A stretch of 64,000 nt of DNA. It comes from Cafeteria roenbergensis (taxonomy: Eukaryota > Sar > Bigyra > Bicosoecida > Cafeteriaceae). The stretch spans positions 496,001 to 560,000 of the forward strand of contig VLTN01000008.1 in assembly GCA_008330645.1 (NCBI GenBank), in the 5' to 3' direction. A model generated the notes under the pieces. That model had not been told where the DNA came from. It saw only the letters and a list, made by a program, of their open reading frames with translations, and searched no databases. Made by a program: the position numbers and the translations under genes. Shown one piece after another: positions 41,961 to 52,195 of this stretch (position 1 is the first letter of the stretch; every line of letters begins with the position of its first letter).

Positions 41961-43349
41961 GCTCGGCGGCGAGCTCGGCTCCAAGACGCCCGTGCACCCC
42001 AACGACCACGTCAACATGGGCATGAGCTCCAACGACAGCTACCCCACGGCCATGCACATCGCGGCGGCCCTCGAGATCACCGGCACCACCATCCCGGGCC
42101 TCAAGGCCCTGCACGCCGCGCTGGACGCCAAGGCGAAGGAGTTCGCTGACATCGTCAAGATCGGCCGCACTCACACGCAGGACGCCACTCCGCTCACCCT
42201 GGGCCAGGAGTTCAGCGGCTACGCCAAGCAGGTCGAGAACGGCATTCGCCGCGTCGAGGCCACCCTCCCCGCGCTCCTCGAGCTCGCCATGGGCGGCACG
42301 GCCGTCGGCACCGGCCTCAACAGCGTTGAGGGCTACGACGTGGACTTCGCCGCCCAGGTGGCCGAGGAGACCGGGCTCGCCTTCGTGACCGCCCCCAACA
42401 AGTTCGAGGCGCTCGCCGCCCACGACGGCATCATCGAGGCCAGCGGTGAGTCCGCCGCGCTCACCTAGCCGCCGCCCCCCCGCGCCCCAGCGCCCCAGCG
42501 CCCCAGCGCCCCAGCGCCCCAGCGCCCCAGCGCCCCAGCGTCCCAGCGCGCTCGCTATGCAATCTCCGAGAGTCGCACTTCGCCTTGCTTGCCGTCGGGG
42601 CCTCTCTCGCTCGCGCGCCACTGGGGTGCCCCATGCTCCCCCCCAGCGCGCTCGCTTTTCGCTGCTGCTGCCTCGCTGGGCACCTCCCCACCCTTCCCGG
42701 CCGCTGCCACGGCCACGCACCACCGCCGCGCGCCACCACCACCACCGCCTCCTCCTAGTCCATGCCTGCCGCCCCCCCCGCAGGCGCGCTCAACGTCGTG
42801 GCCTGCTCGCTGAACAAGATCGCCAACGACATCCGCTTCCTCGGCTCCGGCCCCCGCTGCGGACTCGGCGAGCTCATCCTCCCCGAGAACGAGCCCGGCT
42901 CCTCCATCATGCCCGGCAAGGTCAACCCTACCCAGTGCGAGGCCATCACCATGGTGTGCGCCCAGGTGGTCGGCAACCACGCCGCCATCACCTTCGGCGG
43001 CGCCCAGGGCCACTTTGAGCTCAACGTGTTCAAGCCCGTCATGGTCGCCAACCTCCTCCACTCCGCCCGCCTCATCGGCGACAGCTGCGTGGCCTTCACC
43101 GACAACTGCGTCACCGGCATCCGCCCGGACACCGACCGCATCGGCAAGCTCCTCCACGAGAGCCTCATGCTCGTGACCGCGCTCAACCCCCACATCGGCT
43201 ACGACAAGGCCGCCGCCGCCGCCAAGAAGGCGCACAAGGAGGGCACCACCCTCAAGGAGGCCGCCCTCTCCCTCGGCTACCTGTCCAGCGAGGACTTCGA
43301 CGCCTGGGTCCGCCCCGAGCTTATGATCGGCCCCACCAAGCGCGAGTGA
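41482..43349 (+). CDS. FH: Class II fumarate hydratase, mitochondrial
   Basis: Two exons, 41482-42445 and 42784-43349, encode 509 residues. The phase 1 join rebuilds [19 protein letters not shown], collinear with FumC. The enzyme interconverts fumarate and malate in the citric acid cycle. The first roughly 45 residues ([20 protein letters not shown] and on) are Arg/Ala/Ser-rich without acids, a typical mitochondrial presequence. The mature part begins near [13 protein letters not shown]. Visible signatures: [35 protein letters not shown], the histidine in [20 protein letters not shown], and the class II signature [15 protein letters not shown] with the catalytic serine loop. It is strongly conserved with high third-position GC, suggesting high expression. 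The intron (42446-42783) carries an 8-bp tandem repeat, listed separately. Confidence 0.96.
42483..42548 (+). repeat. 8-bp tandem repeat (cgccccag) in fumarase intron
   Basis: About eight head-to-tail copies of cgccccag lie just inside the donor side of the fumarase intron, the last one with a c-to-t change. Each copy ends in CCCCAG, which resembles a 3' splice site, yet the conserved protein requires the acceptor at 42783. This looks like slippage-derived microsatellite sequence. Confidence 0.85.
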
Positions 43350-43641
43350 GCCGCCCACTATCGCGTGCGTTGGGCCTGTGGGCCGGCAGCGGCGTGGCGC
43401 GCGCGCAGACGTGTCTGGTCGCTGATGCTCGGAACAGGTCGTTGCCAGGGGACACGCAGCCCGCAACGCGCGGCACACGGCGCCAGAAGGCGCTCTCACA
43501 CATGCAGCAGGCACTCGCCTGCCAAGTCACTCCCTCGGCCAGACTAGAGCAAGGCCAGGGGCGTTGCTGGGCGCCTGCCTGTTCATCACCCGCGGGCGAC
43601 CTCGCCGCAGCGTTGGTCGCACGAGGCGCTCCCAGAGACGC
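43350..43641. other. convergent intergenic region, fumarase and TMEM97-like gene
   Basis: 292 bases between two converging 3' ends. Nothing recognisable beyond the expected 3' UTRs. Confidence 0.4.
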
Positions 43642-44462
43642 TCAAGCGCGCTTGGGAAACGGCTCGCCCGCCCACATGCGCGCAATGACCACGACGGGGA
43701 CGATGAGGAAGCCGCCGTAGCCTGCCAGGAACATGGCCTTGCCCATGGGGGTCTGGCTCGCGTGGTCCTGGTGCTCCCCTGCCATAGTGTAGCCGACGAG
43801 CTCCTGCAAGAAGACGGGAGGCAGCGCTCCCAGCATCATGCCGGACCAAATGACGGCGGGAATGCGGATCCAATTCCGCTCGTACATGAACGCGTACGTC
43901 GCCACCACGTAGAACGGACTGCAGCACGACGGGCGGAGCGTGCAAGCAAGCGCACACGTCAGGGGGGGTGGGGGGGCGGGGGCAGCCGCGACTCGCGGCG
44001 GCACAACAATCGGCCAGGCAACGCTCGGGCGCAGCCTGCCCGCTCACGCGTAGATCAGCGGCGAGTACGCGCAGATGATCTGGTACCAGAAGGGGTTGTC
44101 CACAAGCACGAGGTCGGCGTTGGCGGTCCACCAGGAGAAGAGCTGGCGCATGGGCAGGGGCGGCCACAGCATGGTGCTGAGGCGCTCCTCCGAGATGAAT
44201 CCGGGCGCACCTGCAAGAGGGTTCAGGATGTCCATCCCCCTGCGCGTGCATCGATTGCGCGGTGCGCGGGGGCGTGGGGGACTGGGGCGTTGGCATCCAC
44301 AGATTTCAAACCGTGCGCCGGAAAGCAAGGCTGCGCCAACAGGGGCATTGCTCGCGCGCCCACACGCAGTGCGGAAGCTCACAGGGCGAAAAAGAGCGCA
44401 AAGAGGAAGAATCCCACCAGGGCCAGGTCCCCGGGGCGGGACAGAAGAGGCTTGGGCGCCAT
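43642..44462 (-). CDS. TMEM97/sigma-2 receptor-like EXPERA-domain membrane protein
   Basis: Three exons, 44462-44383, 44239-44048 and 43918-43642, encode 182 residues, close to human TMEM97 (176). Joins are both phase 2: FFA-L-GMDILN and LIY-A-PFYVV. Four hydrophobic segments are visible: DLALVGFFLFALFFALGMDI; DNPFWYQIICAYSPLIYAPF with FYVVATYAFMY; IRIPAVIWSGMMLGALPPVF; and MFLAGYGGFLIVPVVVIARM. The order matches the EXPERA domain, including the Trp-rich loop (FSWWTANADLVLVDNPFWYQ) and the lone acidic residue in helix 1 (MDILNP). Family members reside in the ER or lysosome membrane and bind sterols; in this organism the role is inferred only. The last acceptor is GCTGCAG, one of two in the window lacking the CGCAG form. 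It lies 124 bases from the kinesin stop codon. Confidence 0.82.
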
Positions 44463-44586
44463 ATTGCCGTCGGCTGCGCGGTGATTTGAGACGAGTCCGC
44501 CGGCCGCTGCTGGCCGTGTGCGCGAGCCGCTCTACCGGCACCGACTCGCGTTTCCGACTCGCCAACACTTCACGCGCACACAAACA

Positions 44587-47500
44587 CTAACTGGGCTTCT
44601 GCGGCGCGCGGCGCATCCCCAGGGCGGCAAGTTCCGCTTCAAGCGTGGCGTCTTCCGCCAAGAAGCGAATGCCCGACCCGCCTTGCACCTGGCTGCCTGG
44701 CGTGGACGCGGCTTCGAGGCGAGAGAGGGCGCCGCCTCTGCTCGCCCCGCTGGCCGGCCGCTGCGCGGGGTAGCCGGCCTGGGACGCAGCGCCGGTGGCC
44801 ATGAGAGGCGATTCCCGGCGGCGGCGTGCGTCGTCACGCCCCTCCGGCACAGTCGCCGCTCCGGCCCCGCGTGACCGAGGGCGAACCGCGGGCAGCCTGC
44901 CCCCCCTGCCCTGCTCGTTCAGCGCCTCCAGCACCCACGCCTCGTCCTCGTCGTCCATTGCGCCGCCGCCGCCGCCGCCAGCAAGCCACGTCCGGCCGCC
45001 GCCGCCGCCGCCGCCGCTGTCGCCGCCGCCGCCGCAGCCGCCGCAGCCGCCGCCACCAACGCCACCTCCACCGCCGCCGTCACCGTCCCACACTGCCTCT
45101 GCGGCGGCGGACCGCGCCTGAGCCGCCTCGCGCCGCGCCTGCCGGCTGGAGGCTCGCAGCAGCGCCTCGTCCTCCTCCTCCTCCCGCCCTGCTGCGACGC
45201 CCTGCCCCCACGGCGTTCCGGCCGCGTCGTGCTCGCCCTCCACCACCAGCGCCGCGGACCACGTCCCTTCCTTGGGCGTGGGCGCCCTCCGACGCCTCGG
45301 CGCCTTCCGACGCTTCGTCGCCGTCGTCGTCGCCCCAGGGGCGCGAACGCCGGCAGCACCGCCTCCCCTGCTGCCTCCCCCCAGCGGGCTGGCGGGCGGG
45401 CGCCGAGGTGAGCGCTTCCCCGCGGGCCGGGGCGACCGCGACCGCGCCCGTCTTTGCCTGGGCGAGACTTGAGACCCCCCGCCCCCGCCCCCGCCAGCCG
45501 ACCCGTCCCCGGAGACCCCGTCGCCGTCCGACCCCGCCTGCCGCGACCTGGCCTCCGCCAGCTGCCGCTTCAGCTGCCTAGCCCGCTTCTTCCGGGCCTT
45601 CTCCCGCCGCGCCTCCTCCGCCCTGGCCGCAGCCTCGGCCTTCTTCAGCGTCTCCTCCATCTCCCGCTCCCGGGCGATCTTCTGCTCCGTCCACTCCCGC
45701 AGCCGCCTGTTCGTCTCGACGCGCTTCTCGATGGCAGCGAGCTCCCGCGCCAGGCGCTCGTCCTCGTCCGCGGCCCCAGCCCCGCCGGCGGCGGCCCCCT
45801 CCACCATCCTGCCTCGCCTGTCCCGCCGCCTCACGCGGGGGAGGGAGAGCGCAGGCGGGCCGCCACGCGGCGGCTGCGCCCACTTCGCCCCCGGGCTCGC
45901 GCCGGCAGCGGCCCACCCGCCCTGCAAGGCCCCGCTCTGCCCAGCAGCCCCCGCCCAGTCAGCCGCGCTGCCCCCCCTCGCGCTCAGCGAACCGGGCTCT
46001 GCCGCGCCGGGCTCCGCCAGCCGGCGGCGAGCTTCCCTCGCCCGCGCGCCCTGCCCCTCGGCCGAGGGGGCGGACCCCGAGGGCCTGGAGGGCCCTCCCG
46101 GAGACAGCGGCGAAGGGCGCGCGCCGCCGGCCGCTGCGCCCCGATCCGCTGGCTGGACAGCGGCCGGGCCGGGGGCAGCGCCGCCCCCCCCGCTCCGCAC
46201 ACCCCCGTCTCCGTAGTCTCCGCGCGCCAGCCCCGCCGGAGCAAGCACCCCCTCCCCGCCCGCCCCCCCGCCCTCGCCGCGCGCGCCGCCAACTGTGCCC
46301 TGGTCAAAGGAATCCTCATCGAGCTCCATGCCGTGGAACCGCCCTTCGTGCATTTCTCCGGTGGAATTCAAGATTCCCTGGCCCTGCGGGGACACCGCCC
46401 AAGCCTCGTCCCCGTATCCCGCCCTCTCTTCGTCCTCGCCGCCCTCCGCCCCCGCCCCCGCCTCCGCCCCCGCCCCCGCCTCCGCCTCCGTCACGAGCCC
46501 TCCTGCGAGAGCTCTGCCGTTTGATGTGCGGCCACCGCCACCGCCGCCGCCCCCGCCGCCGCCAGCACCACCAGCGACAGCGGCTTCGGCCTCAGCCGCG
46601 TCCGCTGCCGCGTACGCGTCGCTCAGCGAAGTGGGCTGCAGAGCGTCGCCGACGATCGACTGGAGGGCCGCGCAGAACACGAGAGACCGCTCCACCACCC
46701 GCCCCAGGATGCGGCTGGCTGCCTGCGTCGAGCATTCTCCCTCTGACGCTGGGGCACCCGACTGCGCCTTGCTAGCGCTGAGCCCGTCCCAGCCCCAGTC
46801 CTCGTCGGCATCCTCCGCCCCCGGCTCGCCGTCGCCCCCCCCGCCGTCGCCCCCCGGCTCGCCGTCGCCCCCCTCGCCGTCGCTCCCCCCGCCGTCTCCG
46901 CCGCCGCCCCCATCACCACCCCCATCGCCCCCATCGCCGCCGCCATCACCGTCGCCTCCACCGCCGCCACCGTCGCCTCCACCGCCACCGCCGGCATCAT
47001 CGCCACCGCCGGCACTGCTGCCGTCGGCGCCGCGCCCTGTTTTGCCCAGCCCAGCCTCTGCCGCCACCACCACTGCCTCGGCCAGCTCCTCCTCGAACTG
47101 AGCGACCACGCTCCGCACCTCCCGCAGCGCCACTGCCAGCCCCTGCACCGCCATGGGCAGCGGGAGAGCAGCAACGGCCCCTGCGCCACCGCGCCCGGCG
47201 GCCCCGTATGCGCCCTCCCACGCTTCGTCCTGGGAAGCAGCGCCCCCTCCGCCGCCCCCCGCAGCGCGCTCCCGGAGCGCGAGGTTCTCGCGCCTGAGCG
47301 CCAGCAGCTCCGCCCGCAGCCGCCGCACGACGACTGCGTCCGGCAGCGCCGAGTCGTTGACCCTCGCGCGCGTCATAACCCGCTTCGCCGCGTCGGCGAA
47401 GAGCAGGGTGTTGAGCGACTCGGCGACGGCCTCCTTGGCCGGCGTGAGGGTGCAGAATATGCAGGTCACGGCGTTGCCGCCCAGGCCGTCCTGCAGCAGG

Positions 47501-48910
47501 CGGGTCAGGACTGACTCGCGGTACGGGACGTGCGAGGCGTCCGCGTCCGCCCCGGCCTCGCCGGCTGCCCCAGCGGCCTTGCTGGCCTGGTCGCGGCGCG
47601 CCAGCGCGGCGATGACCTTGGTCAGCACGAAGAGGCTGGAGTTGATGGAGGTGAGCTCGCTGACGCGGGCGCTCGCCCACCCCGAGGCGGCGCGCGTGTC
47701 CCACCGCTCCGACCCGGCCAGATCGACCAGCGACAGCCTCGACCGCGTGAGCGCCACGGCGCCGTCCTCCTCCGCTGCCGCGGCGGCGTCCGCGTGCCGC
47801 TCCACGACGAGCTGGATCAGCGTGTGCGAGCGGCTCGACCGCATGTTGTACTCGGTCTCACGGACGACGCGCGCCTGCGCGGCCGCCGCCACCACGCCCA
47901 GCGCCTCCTCCGCCGACGTCACCTCGAACTCCTGCAGGCCCGTGGCGAACACGCCTTCCTCCGACGACTCGCGCACCTCCAGTGGGGCGGGGGAGGCCGC
48001 CAGCAGGTCGAACGCGTCCTCGTTGTACACCTGGAGAGCCGAGACGAAAACGCGCGTTTCGGTCGCGTCGGCCTCGCGAGCGGGCCCCGCGCCCGCCTCG
48101 CCGGCACCGGGGGACGCGGCCTCGCCACGCCGGGCATCCTGCTCCGCGCGCAAGGACGCAAACACCGTCGCAAGCGCGCGAGGGATGATTCCAGCGCTCG
48201 GATGCATGGCCAGCGCGGCGGACTGCGCCGCCCCGGACGACCCCGGCTGGAACAGCGCATCGATACCCTGCGCCATGTCGCCAAATAGCGTGAAGGTCTT
48301 GCCGCTGCTAGTGTGCCCGTACGCCAGCACCGTGGCGTTGTAGCCAGCCAGCAGCATGGGCACCACGTCGGCCACGCACTGCCAGGCGTCCGCCTGGGAA
48401 GCCTTGGGCGCCAGGGCGCGAGACACCTCGCAGCGAGCGCGGTAGGTGGCGTCCTCGATTGCCACCGCGCCCTCCCCGTCCGCGAAGACGACGCGCGGCT
48501 GCCCGCTTGCGACCTCGCGGTCGATCATCGGCCGAACCTGCGCGGAGCAGTGGCGCACTCACTAGGACACGCGGCGCGTGTGGCGCCGCAAACGCTCGCC
48601 CGACCACTCGCGTGCTTCGCCACCGAAGCCCGGGAGGCCCCTGGCCAGCAGAGGCCGCAGCGCACGGGGGCGGGGGCAGAGAGAGAGCGGGGGGGAGAGA
48701 GGGATGCTGCGGCCGCCACCTGACCGGCCTGCGCCGCAAATGGCGGCCTCGGTCGGCCGCCTCTGGCCGCAAGCGCCCTCCATGCGCCACGCCCGCACGC
48801 AATGCTGCCCTCACCCTGGCATAGACGCGAATCCCGCCGTCGGGGCGGGGCGGCCGGTCAGCGGCTCGGGGAGTCGCTGCGACTGCCGCGCCATCGGCTG
48901 CAGCGGCCAT
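44587..48910 (-). CDS. Kinesin motor protein with N-terminal motor
   Basis: Two exons, 48910-48815 and 48537-44587, give about 1348 residues. The phase 0 join rebuilds GGIRVYAR-VRPM, the first motor strand. All motor motifs are present: P-loop GHTSSGKT (a variant of GQTGSGKT), switch I NMRSSRSH, switch II LVDLAGSE, SINSSLFVLTKVIAAL, and HVPYRESVLTRLLQDGLGGN. The motor ends near 47340. After it come long Gly/Asp-rich low complexity (about 46800-47040), more disorder, a charged coiled coil at about 45550-45770 (EKRVETNRRLREWTEQKIAR), further Gly/Arg-rich sequence, and a short ordered C-terminus (GIRFLAEDATLEAELAALGM). It is an ATP-driven, presumably plus-end-directed microtubule motor. Subfamily and cargo cannot be assigned; with CFAP61 nearby a flagellar role is possible but unsupported. 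Confidence 0.9.
44985..45080. repeat. CCG/CCA triplet tract encoding poly-Gly
   Basis: A run of ccg, cca and related triplets lies within the kinesin tail and encodes glycine stretches with occasional Ser, Asp and Cys. It is simple-sequence DNA kept in frame. Confidence 0.7.
46800..47030. repeat. Gly/Asp-encoding simple repeat in kinesin
   Basis: Imperfect repeats of ccg, tcg and ccc triplets encode an acidic Gly/Asp-rich linker between the motor and the tail. All length differences between sub-repeats are multiples of three. Confidence 0.7.
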
Positions 48911-49214
48911 CCGCCCCAGTCCCTGTTTGCGGCGAGAGCCTGTTCCCCAGCACCCACGAGCCTCTATGCGTCCAAAACGAGGGTGGGTGTGGGTTCAGAG
49001 TGCGGGGCAGCTCTCCCCGGCGCGCACCATTCGGGCCGGGCGGCGAAAACGGCCACGACAGACAGGCGATCGGAGGTATTTGACCAGCGCCAGCATTGCG
49101 CCCCGTTTCTGCACTGCCGTTGCGCGTGTCGGCGCAGGCACGTTCATCAGCTCGTGTGCAACGCAGCCAAGCGACGCAGCTTCCGGGAAAACTAGCGCGC
49201 TGCAGAATGCAGCG
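48911..49214. other. kinesin 5' flank and esterase 3' flank
   Basis: 304 bases between two minus-strand genes. No gene or named motif seen; it must contain the kinesin promoter. Confidence 0.4.
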
Positions 49215-50459
49215 TCACGTGCTCCACCGCAGCAGGGCGCCGACAGGGTTGTCGCCGTCGATCGGCCCTACCGCCCACCCCGTCGCGTTTCCAATGCTCG
49301 TGGCAGCCTGCTGCGCCATGGCGAACTGACCCGCCGTGCTGGGATGACCACTGCAGCCGACCCTCCCGGGCCCGCCGGGGAAGATCGCGGTTTGGTCGAC
49401 TGCAACAGCGAGTGCCCCGTTGGCGTTTGCAGCCTTGACGGCCGCTTGCACCTGCGGGCCGTAGGAACTGGCCACCGGCCCAAACGCCGCGAAGATGGGG
49501 ACGGGGCTGTGCCCTGCGACCGCATACCGCTTGGTGATGTTCAGGAGGAGCGCCGCCAGGGTGGGCTCGAACGAGGGCAGCGGCCACTTCCGCCCGCAGC
49601 ACTGGTCGTTCGTTCCCAGGTTCACCCACACCGCGTGCGGGACCCAGCTCGAAAAGTCCCACTCGGGCGAATCCAGCACGCTGCCCCACACTCGCCGCTC
49701 GATTTCGGGCATGTGGGTGCCCGGCTCCTCCGACTCGTAGTTCATAACCAGACCCCGGCCGGACCAAGCTTGCACGTGGCACTGCGCAGACAGGGCAGCG
49801 CAGGTGAGCGCGGCGTGCGACCTCCCTGCTTCCTGCTGCCACGGGCGGGCTGTGCACGGCGCGAGGCCTGCCACGCCGTAGGCCGCTGTGATGCTATCGC
49901 CGATGAACTCAATCCTGCGATCCGAGCGCGGCAGACCTGGAACGTCGGCGACCGGCACGATCTCGCCCCCACCCGGCAGCGAAAACGAATGTAGGGTCAC
50001 TCTGGCGTCCGTCTCGTGGTGCTCGTTGTAGTCAGCCTCGTTCATCTTGGACACGAGGATGGTCACGTCCTCGGCGGCTGGCGCCGCGAGCGGGCCCCCA
50101 AGCTTGTCGTCGCCAAGGCCAGCGACCAGGACGTACTCCCCAGTTCCAGGAGCAACGTTGACGACGGCGCTCGGCCCCCAGCGCCCGTCGGTGAAGCCGC
50201 CGGTGCTGGAATACGCCACGACGCGGAGTCGAGCCCAGCCGTTGGAAGAGACGGAGGCTGTCACGGTTTCCGCGCCGTGCGTGCTCACCAAGAACGAGTT
50301 GGGCCAGTCGAAAACCCACCCGCCAGCATCATTTGCCAGGCCGCGGCCCACAATGCGGATGCGGGGGTCTGTTGCATTTGCTGTGTCCCGCGCAGCAATT
50401 TGCTGAAGCAGCGCTGCAGCGGCCACTGCAGCCGCCGCACCCCATGCGCCTCGCCGCAT
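49215..50459 (-). CDS. Secreted SGNH/GDSL esterase, CE2-like
   Basis: A single exon of 414 residues. The start gives a signal peptide (MRRGAWGAAAAVAAAALLQQ). The architecture is that of carbohydrate esterase family 2: an N-terminal beta-rich jelly-roll-like part (IRIVGRGL, AETVTASVSSNGWARLRVVAY, GEYVLVAGL), then an SGNH hydrolase domain with the nucleophile in RRIEFIGDSITAAYG, block III WVNLGTND, and the catalytic His in GCSGHPSTAGQFAMA. CE2 enzymes remove acetyl groups from plant or microbial polysaccharides. In a phagotroph this would serve extracellular or vacuolar digestion; substrate is inferred. Several cysteines suggest secretion-pathway disulfides. The gene diverges from the Bin3-type gene across only 182 bases. 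Confidence 0.85.
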   Translation of the reverse strand: MRRGAWGAAAAVAAAALLQQIAARDTANATDPRIRIVGRGLANDAGGWVFDWPNSFLVSTHGAETVTASVSSNGWARLRVVAYSSTGGFTDGRWGPSAVVNVAPGTGEYVLVAGLGDDKLGGPLAAPAAEDVTILVSKMNEADYNEHHETDARVTLHSFSLPGGGEIVPVADVPGLPRSDRRIEFIGDSITAAYGVAGLAPCTARPWQQEAGRSHAALTCAALSAQCHVQAWSGRGLVMNYESEEPGTHMPEIERRVWGSVLDSPEWDFSSWVPHAVWVNLGTNDQCCGRKWPLPSFEPTLAALLLNITKRYAVAGHSPVPIFAAFGPVASSYGPQVQAAVKAANANGALAVAVDQTAIFPGGPGRVGCSGHPSTAGQFAMAQQAATSIGNATGWAVGPIDGDNPVGALLRWST

Positions 50460-50641
50460 GGAAGCCAGGCGCTACCGAGAGGTGGGCTGGGTCCCGTGGG
50501 TCCGCCGGACCAGTGGCCTCTTGCCAACGGCGCGGTCGGCGTCGCAAGGACAGCCCGCGGCAGAGCAACCCAAACGCTCTGGCAACATGCGAGCCAACCT
50601 GCGGAGGCGGGGGAGCGCACTCGCCCTCCGGCTGGAGGCAC
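50460..50641. promoter_or_regulatory. short divergent promoter, esterase and Bin3-type gene
   Basis: The two start codons lie 182 bases apart on opposite strands, so both promoters must overlap here. No named motif is visible. Confidence 0.4.
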
Positions 50642-51895
50642 ATGGAGGACACCTTTGGTGCCGATGCTCCGCAGCAGCGGCGCAAGCGCCCGCGGGACCC
50701 CTCGGGCACCGATGTTGTCCGGCAGCCTGCGTCAGTTCGGCGCGCCGGTCCCGCGAGTGCCAGCCGTCCCCCGATGGGCGCAGACGGCTACTACGGGAGC
50801 ATGATCGGGACGGGTCTGGCCGCTGTGCTGGCTCCCGACGGCGGGCCGCGCGACCAGAGGCTGCGCGCACTCCCTGCCGCGCTGTTCTTCGGCCGCGACG
50901 TGCTGCACGTGGGGTGCAGCGCCGGCTACACGACCATGGCCATCGGGGAGCTCTTCCGCCCTGCCCGCATCCTGGGCATCGACTCCGACGCGTCGCGCGT
51001 CCGCAAGGCTCGGGCGATGCTGCGGGGCCGGGCAACTGCGGTGCTGCTTGCGGCGCGGGCAGCAGCAGGCGTGGTTGCCTCGCCGGTCGGTGCAGGCCTG
51101 GCGGCTGGCACGATGGGCTCTCCCAGCTCGCCCCTGGGTGGCGGGGATGTGGCGAGCGCTGCCACAGAGCGCGGCGCGGACGTTGCCGAGGCCGTGGCGG
51201 CAGCGCTGGAGGTGGGCCCGCTGTCCATCACCGGGCAGGCGGCTGCCAGGGCGTCACCCGCAGAGGTGGCTGCCGCCCTGGGCCGACTGGACGCCGGGGA
51301 CGGGGGCGGTCCCGCTCAGGCCGACGCTCCGGGCCAGGCGGTGGCGCTGCACGCAGCCACCGCGCGCGCTGCCGCTGCCGTCGCGAGCGACGCTGCGACA
51401 GCTGTGCCAGCGTTTCCGCGCAACACAGCGTTTCGAGTGGAGGCGGCTGCGGGCGCAGGCCCCGTCGCCACTCACGGCGAGGCGTCGTATGACGTGGTGC
51501 TGTGTTTCGGCGCGGCTCGGCGGGCGCACATCGAGGGTGGGGACGCTGGGCTGGACGCGCTGCTCGGCGGGCTGGCTGCGGTGCTGCGGCCGGGGGGCGT
51601 GCTGGTGATGGAGCCAGGCACTTGGAAGGACTACAAGAAGAGGAGGTCTGCTGGCCCGGAAGCCGCCAGGGCCATTGACTCGATCCTGGTGAGGCCGACG
51701 GGCCTGCCGGACCTTCTCCAGGACAGACACGGGTTCAGAGGCCACTCCTGGGTGCAGGCGCCGCCCCTTTCAGATGTTGCCCTGGGCCTGAGACCAGCGG
51801 CAGGTTCGGCCCCTGCGAGGTTGTCGGAGCAGCGAGCCGGTGACGGGACGGCAGCATCGCAGCGGTCGCGGCGCTTGCTGCTTGCGTTCAAGTGA
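50642..51895 (+). CDS. Bin3/MePCE-type RNA methyltransferase
   Basis: A single exon of 417 residues. The chosen ATG gives an Arg-rich N-terminus (QQRRKRPRDPSG) before the domain; the open frame extends further upstream into the promoter without domain content. The family entry YYGSMIG matches the Bin3 YYGYR motif, followed by a LR-x-LP-x-LFFGRDVL segment, SAM motif LHVGCSAGYTT, and GIDSDASRVRKAR. The second half has YDVVLCFGAARRAHIEGGDA, LRPGGVLVMEPGTWKDYKKR and a C-terminal SRRLLLAFK, all collinear with human MePCE and BCDIN3D. Family members O-methylate the 5' gamma- or monophosphate of RNAs such as 7SK or U6; the target here is unknown. A low-complexity Ala/Gly insertion of roughly 110 residues separates the two halves of the methyltransferase fold. 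Confidence 0.87.
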   Translation: MEDTFGADAPQQRRKRPRDPSGTDVVRQPASVRRAGPASASRPPMGADGYYGSMIGTGLAAVLAPDGGPRDQRLRALPAALFFGRDVLHVGCSAGYTTMAIGELFRPARILGIDSDASRVRKARAMLRGRATAVLLAARAAAGVVASPVGAGLAAGTMGSPSSPLGGGDVASAATERGADVAEAVAAALEVGPLSITGQAAARASPAEVAAALGRLDAGDGGGPAQADAPGQAVALHAATARAAAAVASDAATAVPAFPRNTAFRVEAAAGAGPVATHGEASYDVVLCFGAARRAHIEGGDAGLDALLGGLAAVLRPGGVLVMEPGTWKDYKKRRSAGPEAARAIDSILVRPTGLPDLLQDRHGFRGHSWVQAPPLSDVALGLRPAAGSAPARLSEQRAGDGTAASQRSRRLLLAFK

Positions 51896-52195
51896 TGAAC
51901 GCCGGGAGAACCAGCGCACGACAGCAGCCACACCGCGGTGGCGGGGGTCTGGGGCAGCCGAGCGTGTCGAAGGCCGGACCCTCGATCACGCCGACAACCG
52001 GGCGCGTGTGAGCTCCTTTGCAAAAAGGCTAGCCTTGCGCCACACAAAAATAACCGCGCAGCTGACTCCGAGCCCGGCCGGGGGCTGGTGGCCGGCCGTT
52101 GCAGCGTCGCTTGCTGACGCTGAATTGGCGCGCCAGTCTGGTCACGCGGCTCGCCACACCCACCAAGCGCTCGGCTCGCCGCGGCAAACTCAAAC
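51896..52195. other. convergent intergenic region
   Basis: Between the 3' ends of the Bin3-type gene and the NPF-repeat gene. Lower in GC than its neighbours. No gene recognised. Confidence 0.4.

Noticed and set aside
50333-50641. Bin3-type protein extended upstream to 50333
   Set aside because: The extension overlaps the start of the divergent esterase gene and has no domain-like sequence; the ATG at 50642 fits better.
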